From NCBI GenBank assembly GCA_035610365.1, contig CM069435.1, forward strand, positions 20,511,123 to 20,575,122: 64,000 bases of DNA, written 5' to 3'. The notes below the pieces were generated by a model. The model had not been told where the DNA came from. It saw only the letters and a program-made list of their open reading frames with translations, and searched no databases. A program made the translations under genes and the position numbers. Source of the stretch: Aquatica leii (taxonomy: Eukaryota > Arthropoda > Insecta > Coleoptera > Lampyridae). Below, piece after piece: positions 48,213 through 58,603 of this stretch. Positions within the stretch are counted from its first letter, which is position 1. Each line of letters begins with the position of its first letter.

Positions 48213-48626
48213 CAAACGTATTAACAACGATTCGTCTTGGAAACTTTCCCAAATATGCCACCTGTTTGTTATCTTCACTAATAACGGTGAACGTGTGATA
48301 GGTACGGAAATCCGCTACAGACAATTAGGACAGAATCAAATTAAGCCCCCAATAAAGAAAAATACAACTACTTACCCCTACACAGCTTTCCCTAAGTAAC
48401 CACAAAATTAATTCGCATATTCACGTGAAATAATATAATGGTGAAAGCCATGTTGGGCGTAAAAAAATACAGAGCTTATAGAGCTCGTCCGTATTGCACC
48501 AGGTCTTACAGGAAGAGAATGCTGATATAAAATTTGATATTGCCGACGAAAGAGAGTGGGAGTGTCGAGGGACAAATTTTATACTTGGAAAAATTTTTAT
48601 ACTCGAAAATTGATCTTAACATTACA
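48213..48626 (-). repeat. Inverted LTR fragment closing copy 2
   Basis: The minus strand starts TGTAATG at 48626 and matches the first ~420 bases of LTR 1 ('agtataaaatttgtccctcg', 'cacgtgaatatgcgaatt', 'aacaggtggcata'). At about 48212 the sequence switches to the plus-strand internal region of copy 2. The junction is abrupt and has no target duplication. Confidence 0.75.
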
Positions 48627-48629
48627 AAT

Positions 48630-50778
48630 TGTCACAGTTTAATCCGCAAAAAAAACTAAAATAACTCCACAACTCTTATCAGGAAATGAAAGCAGTTGTT
48701 TTCAGTTTTCTTTGTTTTTCGCGAACACCTGAACAATTCAATACAATCAAACACAAGTAATTAACCTATTATGTAAAAAAATGCAATGTGCTTTAATTTA
48801 ATCGCGGAAGAAAAATAGTGTTTCTCGAATAAAATAGAAAGCATTCAAAGCACATTTTTTCCAAACTGCAACGAACCCGTTTGCAAGGAACATGATAAAG
48901 CAATAACAAACTGTATAAAATTCTATAAATAACGCAATTAATTTTTTTATAAAATGTATGTAACGTTTGATTGCAGTTTTGATCCGTTAAATTTTTGTAT
49001 GTGGACACCCGGGTACCCAGTTATTGATCAAACTTATACTCAGCTTTAAAGTAGCTTTTAGCAAGAAAATATATACATAATTATTTTAATAACTATTAAA
49101 TGCGTATATCAATTAGAAATCGATTAAACAACGAAGAACTAATACAGTTTAAAAATATTTTACCAAAATCATGAACAATCTAAGATCAAACTTTCAGGTG
49201 GGCACGCGGTTATTGACATAAAGGATTATAAATACAGCTTGTATTTTAAACTTTAAGCTAATAAATAACCGTAATATACATAAAAACATTTTGAATTACT
49301 TTCATTTAAGCAACAATAAATATTTTTTTTACGTTTATGTTATCGTTTCTAAATTTACTTAAAGCAACACGAGCCAATAGCTTCAACGATTAAAAACCTG
49401 AGGGCGCATATTCTTGTTACGATAAATATGCATGTCTAGCAATAATGCTGAACATTGGCTTGGTATTACAAATTACTTAGTTTATTATTACATCGTGGGC
49501 ACAAGCTAAAATAATATTACGCTCGGATTCTCGCGGAAATGAAATCTTATGTAAATTATGATTTTTTGCAGACTGTTACGAGCAGCACATCAGCAATCAA
49601 CCACAATAAGAAACTCATTAATATATGACGTTTTACGCGAAACGTTTAGGAGTACTGCCTTTTTACCGTGTTTAATTCCATGTTGCAAAAACAGGTTCAT
49701 TTATTACCATATAGTTAATACTAAGGCAGGGCTTAAGTCGTATGGATCTGTCAAAATATTCCGAGAAAAGACTCGGTAGTAAAAGCGTCAAAACCGCAAC
49801 AACTTTTAAACACCCTGTAATAAAATAACACCAAAGCATCACAAACTAGCCTTGTAAGTTACGACATGCACCGCTTTACACCACGACATCAAAATAGCCC
49901 TTAAACTCTTAGTGCTTGAGGGTTGTGTCAAGAAGTAAATGTAATAACGTCGCTCATAAAATTAACCTTGTACTGTACAATGCAATGTATGAAAACGCAT
50001 AAAAGTCTGCATAAATAGTCTCGCATATCCAGGTTGAGGTCCACCTTCAAGATGTTGATGTTATTGCATATAGGCAGTCATAATTAACCCCAGAATTAAC
50101 GTCTTTTGTGTAAGCCATCTTCATCGGATAATAGTAAACTACGTTTTGTCGTTATTAACTTCAAACAAATTTACCGCGAAATAAAGGTCGAAAAGGTTCA
50201 CTTCATTCACGTTAACGGTATTAAAACGTTTGTATTTATTCACGTCGATAATGTAATAAATACACTTAATTATAGGATTATTATCAGAAGGGATAAACGC
50301 ATTTTCTTTACTTTTTATGCATAAGCTGTGCAGAATAAGTAAAATCATACGAAGGACTTTGCGCTTAACTACCTATTTACCTTTAGTTTAATGTGCATAT
50401 AGTGTACCGTAATAACTTTACAGCCAACATTAAATTGACTAATGAATATTAATTTCAACGCTTTTCATTTTTTTATTGCATATCGTTAAATGCTAATCTT
50501 ACTGGAATTAATTTGTTAGCATTAATTTTTTCTTTAACGTGCATAATGCTAACTTGATACAGTATCATTGGTTTTAACTTAAAATCCAGTGTTTATATTT
50601 CTCATTATTTAATCCGTTTACAAAACGTAAATTACGGCTTTCTTAATTGACCACGGACTTCTTCTGTAGTATTAAGTTGAAACTGACAAAGATTTTATGC
50701 TACTGTAGAACAGAGGTTTTACGATTTTATCGAGTGTATTTATTTTTAGCAAAAATAATTTTCTTTTATATCCTATAC
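48630..50778. other. AT-rich stretch with nothing recognisable
   Basis: Only short frames, none with family motifs. No inverted or tandem repeats of note. Confidence 0.5.
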
Positions 50779-51800
50779 CGGGTCTCCCAAATAGAGTAGG
50801 ATAGTATGGGCATCTTTCTTATTATTAAAGATAGAGATTTGGTTAAATGGGCAATATTGTGCCATTTTTTGGACCGAGTTCGATTCCGTTGAGAAACATT
50901 TCAATTTCCAAATAGTTTTAAAATTATTTTTAGTTAAGTTACTTACTTACTTTGATGAGGTTTCCAAGATATTAATAGCAACTTTTTTATTTTAAATGGG
51001 CGCCAGATTAGATTTTTACACAATTAAATGGGTTTTTTCCTCTTTTCAACGATGTATAACAACTTGTGTACGAATAAAAATTATGGAAAATATTAATTGT
51101 TTTCATTTTAAATCAAGTAGTCTCTGGAAAATTTGTTAGATATCCTTGAGCACGAAGACGGAAGTTTTTGTAGCACTTCATGTACGTACAAATTATATCA
51201 TATTGTTCATTTGTTGGAAAGATCGCAGTTAGAACTAACTAAAGAAAAAACAATTATTATAAATTTATCACTTAATAATACAACACAGTAATACTAATTA
51301 TTTACACAATCACTAAACTTGACAGTTAATTGTATTATAATAAATTTTGTTTTATTGTTAATCATGGCTACTTAATTTAAAATGAAAACAATTAATATTT
51401 CCCATGATTTTTTATTCGTACATATTTGTACATTATATCTATATCGTTGAAAAGAGAAAAAAATCCATTTAATTATGTATAAATCGAATATGGCATCCAT
51501 ATAAAATAAGAAATTTGCTATTAATATCTTGAAAACCGCCATATTGAATTTAGTGTGCCTCATCGAATTAAGTAACTTTGATCTGAAACTGTTTTTCATA
51601 TCATTTATAATTACGGAGGTATTTTTGTTTTTAGAAATCGGCGATTTTTGTTTTTTTTTTAATAATTTTGAAACTGTTCGGAAATTGAAATGTTTCTCGA
51701 ACTCGGCCCAAAAATGGCACAATATTGCCCATTTAACCAAATATCTATCTTGAATAATAAGAAAGATACCCATACTATCGTACTCTATTTGTGACACCCT
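50779..51800. mobile_element. Foldback / MITE-like palindrome
   Basis: Left arm (50779-51125) and right arm (51368-51800) are inverted copies over most of their length, with ends 'gggtctcccaaatagagta' and 'gggtgtcacaaatagagta'. The arms are about 350-430 bp and the middle about 240 bp. There is no transposase. The reading frame at 51372-51797 is only the arm read backwards. Confidence 0.75.
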
Positions 51801-51883
51801 TCAAAATTAATACATTTATGAAAAATATGTAGGTTTCGGATATGCAAATGCATATTATAGACATTTGCTGTTATAAATGCATA

Positions 51884-54583
51884 AGGTAAGTCTAAGAGAG
51901 TTGGACCAAAAGAAGAGTCGGACCGACGCTAAAATTTTGGTTCCCGTGAAACAGATGGCGCAAGGTGTTGTATTAGACGATTTACTGTGTCGGTATAGCA
52001 AAGTGAATTGTGACATCGCTCCGATTTATTCACAAATAAGTAAGTTATAGAGGTTTATTTTTATTTGCACAGCTGAAATTGTTCTCCCTATAAACATATT
52101 ATTCGACCACATCACCTGTAACAGGTATTCTGTAATAACAATTACACTGTCAGGCAACTAAATAGTGTGCACGTGTACCTAACCTCAAAATACGTTGCAT
52201 TTCGTTGTTAACAAGCTACAGTTCTGTGGTCCATCTCTCCTCCACATTTAGGATAGATGAATCGATTTTATAAAGGATAGTTGGACCGGATTTAATATAT
52301 TTTTATCACATATTAAACCCAGGTTAACAAGAATTCGTGAGAAAAACACGCTTAATTTAAAATTTACACGAAATATTATAAATAAACATACAACAAAAAA
52401 GTTACCTATAGGTAATAGCTAACATTATTTTTCAGACAACATGCCAAATTTGTATAATCGAAAAGGTACTGTAAAAAGGGGAAAGTAGACGTCTGAGGCA
52501 CTACAAAATACCTTAAGAACGGCCGAAAATGGTACCATAAGATGAATGAAACGGCGAGAAATTCACGGAGGAAAAGAGACCAAAACTTTACGAAGCAAAA
52601 TCTTCTTGGTCCGTCATCGAGCTTGGGTAACATTGCTGAAACAAAACTAGCATCACATATAAAAAAACTTCAAACATTCGATTTTGCACCGACCAGGGAT
52701 ACAGTGCGTTTATTAGGTTGCGTTTTGACCGAGAAGATGCATATTAAACACAAATTTAATAAAACAAGTGGCAAAGCAGGTTACGTTTAGCTAACATCAT
52801 TTTTAAGACGTCACCCTGACCTATCAGTACGAAAATCTAAAGGAGTGTCTCCTGCTCGTTCGCAGAGAATGTCAAGAAAAGTTGTATCCAATTACTTTGA
52901 GCTTCTAGAACGAGTCCTTGCAAAGAACGACATATTTAATAAATGTATATGTATACAACATGGACGAAATTGGTCTACAGCTAAATAACAAACCTGGACA
53001 AGTAATAGCTGCAAAAGGTTAGAAAAGCGTGTCCGCAATAACTTCTGGCGAGAAAAGGGAAACAATCAGCGTAATAGCGTGCTGTAATGCAGAAGGTGTA
53101 TTTCTACCTCTCTACTGCATTATCAAAAGCAAAAATAAAAAGAAAGAATTTGCTGATGGTATGCCACCTGGTTCCTCAATTGCCATGTCTCAAAAATCTG
53201 CATATGTCAACGTTGAAATATTTCTCCATTAGTTAAGAACTCATTTCGTTCCTCGAAAAATGCCTGGAAAAGTGCTTCTAGTTCTGGACGGCCATATCTC
53301 CCACACTCAATCTGTGGAAATGTTAGAGTTTGCTGAGGAACACGATATTATTATTTTGTGCCTCCCAAGTCATACCACCCATTACCTGCAGCCACTTGAT
53401 CGGGCATTTTTCAAATCATTAAAATCCTACTACTATTCAGAATGCAATAGTTTTATCAAAGCAAACCCTACCTAAAAGCTCAACAGAATGCAACTTGGTA
53501 AACTACTGGGTACTTCATGGAACAAGGCCGCCAAAGTGCAAAATACCGTTTCAGACTTTCTACTGGTATAGCACCCTGGAGAAATTCCAGATTATGCATT
53601 TTTAAGTAATGAAGCTGTTGAGCAACTAAATATGACACCAGTAGAAAACCTTGCCGATTTGGCACAAACAAGTACATCATCGGGGACTTCCAATAGAAAC
53701 CTTCAACCTAGCTTTTCTGTACAGCCAATCACGGTTACTGACAATGTCTCAGAAAGTTTTCAATGCGGAACTGCATCACAGGAAATGAATGCACAAGCGA
53801 GTACCGAAACACTGAAACGTCGTGGGTCAAATAAAGTTACTCCTGGTAAATTACTGGACGAAGTTTCCCCTATACCCGTAATAAATGCTCTAGAAACCAG
53901 AAACCGTGGAAGAAGTGTTGCAAGTATTCTGAACTAAACCGAAAATATTCCCAGCATTAAGAAAAAACAGGCCAACAAAAATATAAAGAACAAAACCAGC
54001 GCCAAGTTACAACATAAGAAGCAGGATAAAAAAGTTCTGCGAAAAGAGCACAAAGCACATGAAGATTCGGATTCCTCTATGGATAACGACAGTCCTATTT
54101 TAGATGACAGTGAAGACACCGTAGAAGAAGATAATGAATGTACTGGATGCGGAGAAGACTACTATAAAACAACAAAAACAAATGACTGGATAAAGTGCCG
54201 GGTGTGTGGACGTTGGATGCACAAAGGTTGGAGTAAATACACTGATTTATGCGATTTATGTAGCAAACATTCCAGAAAATAAAAAATCTAATTGCATTTA
54301 CTTAAATACTATTATATATTTTAGTTTAAGTTAAACATTTAGTGATTTGTGTCACTTACATTTTATGGCCCATTTCTCCTTAACCCCCTAGGAGAGATAG
54401 ACCAGTGACTCGTTTTCAATATTAAAAGTTATTGTTTAAGTTAGACGTTTTTGTTTGCTTTAAGTTGTAATCATCTAAAGTAGAATGACTATGTAAAATA
54501 ACAATATATGTTTTTTATTTTATTATTGCAAATAAAAAAGTTGTGAATTTAACAAAACTGGTCCAACTCTCCTAGACTTACCC
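51884..54583 (+). mobile_element. pogo-like DNA transposon with TA target duplication
   Basis: The ends are ~25 bp inverted repeats: 'aggtaagtctaagagagttg' on the left (51884) and the reverse complement of 'caactctcctagacttaccc' on the right (ending 54583). TA flanks both sides (51882-51883, 54584-54585). Related words ('gtccatctctcctcc' near 52230, 'aggagagatagaccag' near 54392, 'ggatagttggaccgg' near 52280) recur just inside the ends and may be further transposase sites. Confidence 0.85.
52441..54282 (+). pseudogene. pogo-like transposase with C-terminal PHD-like finger
   Basis: It starts at ATG 52441 (MPNLYNRKGTVKRGK, then a psq-type helix-turn-helix around EALQNTLRTAENGTI). It continues NLLGPSSSLGNIAETKLASH and LRRHPDLSVRKSKGVSPAR, then the DDE_1 catalytic domain: NMDEIGLQLNNKPGQVIAAK (first D, after a frame slip near 52945), TSGEKRETISVIACCNAEGV, LLVLDGHISHTQSVEML (second D) and LPSHTTHYLQPLDRAFFKSL (third D). 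The C-terminus has an acidic stretch and CTGCGEDYYKTT, WIKCRVCGRWMHKGW, LCDLCSKHSRK, a Cys/His-rich PHD-like finger. At least six stops break it, but all three catalytic aspartates and the finger survive. Confidence 0.85.
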
Positions 54584-54820
54584 TATATGTATTTGCGTTT
54601 AATTGCATCTTTGACGATATTAATACGCTTTTAATATATTTATACAAAACTTTACTGTTTTAGAAACAAATTTAAGTGTATATTTTTAGTAGTTGTCGTG
54701 CATATTTCGAGAGATTCTAGTACAGTAAACGACGCTTAATAGAATCGCATTGGAATTTGGGGTTGTTGACAACAATAACCGAATGATAACAATATCCGGT
54801 ATTAAAAAATAAATGTTTAA

Positions 54821-55289
54821 CCTCCCGATTATCATTGGGGTATTTATTGACCACATACGTGTTGTTTTCTTAAGTTTTTTTTACAACTGTCCCAATATTT
54901 TTTTAGCTGAGTTTCTTTTAACAATGTTTAATAAAAAAATTTTCAATTTTTATTTGTTTTGCGACGTAAAAAAATATTGTCGTTGTCCAAGAGCAAATGA
55001 GGAAAAATGTTCGGAAACCTGTGAAAAGTGCAAACTCTTTGTATGTAAACAACATTGCCAGAAAAAACTACAACAATATGTAATAGTTGTTACCCTCACT
55101 AATTTATGTTTACATTTTATTTTTATATTTTTATTAGTTTATATGAAATCTAATCTTAATTTAAAATATTAATAAAGGTTACCATTACAAATTAATCGGT
55201 TTTTCTTTACAAAATAAGAAAAAAACTTGGGGTCAAATCTGACCCCACTTGGTAATCGGCGCCTTAAAAATTGCTTGGTAATCTGAAGG
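54821..55289 (+). mobile_element. Short piggyBac derivative with TTAA target duplication
   Basis: TTAA at 54817-54820 and 55290-55293 flank a 469 bp element. Its ends are inverted repeats (left 'cctcccgattatca', right reverse complement 'ccttcagattacca'). An internal palindrome 'ggggtcaaatctgacccc' lies near 55231. Most of the transposase is deleted; only its cysteine-rich end remains. It is a non-autonomous form that could be moved by a full-length relative. Confidence 0.85.
54955..55090 (+). pseudogene. piggyBac transposase cysteine-rich C-terminal domain
   Basis: The frame 54813-55172 contains CDVKKYCRCPRANEEKCSE followed by TCEKCKLFVCKQHCQKK. The run of cysteines with a final C-x2-H-C is the zinc-binding domain at the end of piggyBac transposases, which binds the inverted repeats. 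No catalytic domain precedes it; the frame before it is hydrophobic read-through. Confidence 0.7.
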
Positions 55290-55294
55290 TTAAT

Positions 55295-56595
55295 AATTAG
55301 AAAGCCGAAATAAATACAATGTTTATCTGATTAACAGATTATTAACTTAGAAGATGAAATTATAGTATCAATACAAACAAAAAATATCAAAAAAAAAGGT
55401 TATAATAAAACCTTTAAAAAAGACAAACATTTTGCAAAATAAATAGAAAATTTTACGGGCCTGTTGAGTTAAATAGTTTGTTGACGCCGTTAACAAGAAG
55501 AAATCAAAAACAATGTTATGAGTTATGATGTTTAATTCACTGTTCTATGTGTAGTTTACACATTTCTTCTTAGTAATTTGCTGACACTTAAATTAAAAAT
55601 AAATAATAAAAATAGTGTTATTAGCACATAAGACGTAGTTAAATTAAGTTGTTATTCTAAGAAGTACACATTATTTCCTGTACACTGAAAATACAAAATA
55701 ATTCGAAGATAACGTATTTACAGATGCTCAAATGGGGTAATGTTACGTAAGTCAGTCAATATACTTGAATCAATAAATAACACTGCAAAAATAAATATAA
55801 TATGCAAAACATAGATTATTGTTCATGTATAGAAAAAAACTTGAAAAGAAAATAACAAAAACCACAATTATAATTACTATAAACGATATTTTTCTACGTC
55901 GTACCATACGTCTGGTCCGTTCTTTAATAAAATGATAACATTAGCCGACTGATAATATTATCCGTGATTCCAATAAACGGCGTACACAGTACATAACTAT
56001 CCAAAGCTTGCACACACACTTGGCAAGTAATTATAATCGGTATAAGCGTTTTGGCGTGGAAGTAATAACAAAATTTAAATAAAATCGAGTATGTTTCATT
56101 GGCATAGAAGGGTATAAAAGTATAATGTTAAAAAACAAAAAATAAAAATAATAGAGTTCAAAGTACACATACTGCACGTGATTTTACGTACATATTCCAA
56201 AATCTAATTATGTCTGAAATTTTCAGTACGAGCTGCAAAAAAAACGCCAGAGTATAAAATAAAAATCGCCCAGTCTATTGTACTCTAAAAAAGCACGTTG
56301 GTGTTGTTCAAAGTTTATAACTTATAAGTATACTGGTGAATTTCTTAATCAAAAGAAATTTGTCTGCTAACAATTTATTAACCAACATAAAGAAAAAACC
56401 AACAAAGTAACTTGCCAAAAAATCATTTGAAAAAGATTTTGTACAAAAAAAACAAATTAATCTAAAAAGTTTGCTTTCAAACGATTTGTTTAGTTTAAAA
56501 CACTTTCTACTTCACTTAAATTTATCACCGATTTGAAAAATTGATAATTCAATTTGAAAATAAGTTTCTATCAATATGATATGCTTTAGAACAGT
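55295..56595. other. AT-rich stretch with nothing recognisable
   Basis: Closed frames on both strands and no repeat structure that I can see. Confidence 0.5.
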
Positions 56596-56599
56596 GGTC

Positions 56600-56990
56600 G
56601 GTCAGTTTTTTCTAGTTTGGTTCGCACGGAGAACAGCAACTACTTCAAAGTGGGCGTCCGTTAATCTTGAACAATACTTATTCTTAAAAAAATTCATTAT
56701 TGAAAAATATGTTGTGTTCGTTTTTTTTACTTTTACTTCAAAATTTTTCAATGAATGCAGTTTTACAGCCTTGTAAGAAAACAATTTTTAGCAAGTCAAT
56801 TATCTCCATTTGAAATAAAGGCTTTGACAGATTAAACAACTTTTCAATCACATCAATCCATTCTGCAGTTACAACTTCATAAGGCGAATTTAAAAAAAAA
56901 TCTTTCTTATCACTGCTAAGTCCTAGAACCTGTGCTGCAAATTCCTTCCTAAGATCTGATATAAAACTTAATAGCAATGCAATATTTCAG
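56600..56990 (-). pseudogene. hAT-like transposase C-terminal remnant
   Basis: In two frames on the minus strand: 56977-56738 encodes FISDLRKEFAAQVLGLSSDK, LNSPYEVV and LFQMEIIDLLK. 56784-56602 encodes NKYCSRLTDAHFEVVAVLRA. The 'QMEIIDL' and 'SRLTDAHF' blocks are typical of the dimerisation end of hAT-derived proteins such as ZBED5-like and GTF2I-repeat-like ones. One frameshift; the N-terminus is absent. Confidence 0.55.
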
Positions 56991-57569
56991 AGTTCTTCTT
57001 TTCATATTCAAAAATTTTTAGAAACTTTTTGTAAATAATATAAACAAATAAATAAAACGAATGAAAAATTGTAATACCTTTTCAAACGCCCATGCCGCTT
57101 ACCTGCTGTTATTCTTGTAAACTCAGTAAAATTTCTAACCCTTGACGTAATGTAACATAATGTACAACAATAATGCCGGTTATACTGCATATTATTAACA
57201 ACAATTATCAAATAACAACATTCCCTGCATGTAAAATTAGTAATGCAATGGTAAATGCAAGCACAGCAAGCACAAACAATGCAACTACCACAATCTCAAT
57301 AAACTTTGATGCCACAATTGAATATACCACAAAGCAAAAAACCCAGATAAATAATTTTATACAACAAACAGCTCCTAATTATCTACCTATGTGAGAATCG
57401 TAACCCACAAAACAAAATGTTATAAATAATATAGTACCTACTGACAAACTCTGGTTATTTATATTCGCAAGCGCTGCAACAGGTGGCGCCACCAGATAAT
57501 GCTACAAATGCAACGCTGAACCTGTTGCTGAATCCCTCTAACAGCAATACAATTACGTCAATCGTCAGT

Positions 57570-58150
57570 GATAAATCCAAAGTCATAAGATTAAATAAGT
57601 TTTAAGAAGTAAGGCGACAAAAAAGAAGGAGAAGCTGTCTGTGATCTTTCTTCACAATTAAGGAAGCAGTCTAACACTAGAACATCTATCTCCAACAGGT
57701 ACGGTGCATTGACATCAGTTGCAAGTGATGTAATAGAGCAATCGATTAGCTCGACAACCACTGTAGAGAAGGCGAAAAAAAAGATGAGTTTTCCCTTTTA
57801 AATTACAAGTAAAAAAAGTAGAAGTATTAAGGCATGTTCTTGATAAAAATAAAATAAGAAGCCACATATATAGCCTTGAAAAAAAGAAGACATTCAGAGT
57901 CATGTTAAAGAATATGCTACTATTGAAAAAAGAGCACAAAGTTGTAGCTATTATAAATTTTATCAATCGATAAACTAAAAAACTTTTTCATTATACCACA
58001 GGTGGACAGGTGCACTAAACCGGCCCCATGCGTTAAATGTGCAGGGCTGCTCGACTATCGTAATTGTGCAAAAAACCGTAATGATGGTAAACCAGCCAAA
58101 TGCATACTAGGCTAGAGTGCACACCCAGCTAATTACAAAGGCTGTAAAAT
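57570..58150 (+). pseudogene. Jockey-like LINE ORF1 (gag-like) remnant with zinc knuckles
   Basis: About 57800-57960 gives VLRHVLDKNKIRSHIYSLEK then FRVMLKNM, like the pre-C2HC domain of Jockey-type ORF1. About 58000-58145 gives RCTKPAPCVKCAGLLDYRNC, KPAKCILG and SAHPANYKGC, a row of cysteine/histidine knuckles ending in the typical 'HPANYxGC'. Stops and frameshifts are present. Its 3' part is cut off by the gypsy LTR at 58155. Confidence 0.6.
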
Positions 58151-58154
58151 ATAT

Positions 58155-58603
58155 TGTTACGTATCTATTTATTAAAAACTAATTTATTTATAACGACTAA
58201 AACTACGTTTACTTATTATAGAAAAATGTACACTTTTAAATTAACCGAACTAATAAAATCTAATAATAAAAACACTTACACTACAATTTATGTATACCGT
58301 TGTATAACACTTAAGATAAGATAACGTCCTCGGATATCACTCTTGTTTACACTAATTATCACATACACGATTATTCTCGATTTATTTATGTAGACAAACA
58401 CGTGTTAACGATTTATTTTCACTTGATAATCTTCTTAACACATTCGCATTCCAGCAATAACTGACCTACGATTTCCATCTTCGGCTTTTATAGACATCGG
58501 CGAATTCCTCTCGATCGTTCCTCACTTTTCGCTATATCTTCTAGAAACTAGATAACAGTTCTAGAAGGTTCTTGCATTTGCAAGTAATTTCTCGGACGTT
58601 TCA
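58155..58603 (-). repeat. 3' LTR of the gypsy element
   Basis: On the minus strand it starts TGAAACG right after a polypurine tract and ends 'cgtaaca' at 58155, giving about 449 bp with TG...CA ends. It holds a TATA-like 'tataaaag' and several AATAAA words. The start is inferred from the polypurine tract, because the 5' LTR is outside the window. The pol frame reads 18 codons into it. Confidence 0.65.
58485..58493 (-). promoter_or_regulatory. TATA-box-like element in the LTR
   Basis: The minus strand reads 'ctataaaag' about 110 bases into the LTR, followed by a GC-richer stretch. It is a plausible RNA polymerase II promoter for the element. Confidence 0.5.

Noticed and set aside
51372..51797. 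141-codon minus-strand open frame
   Set aside because: It is the right arm of the foldback palindrome, with no family motifs.
57173..57394. 73-codon frame rich in Asn and Thr
   Set aside because: No recognised domain; it sits between hAT-like and Jockey-like scraps and is probably chance.
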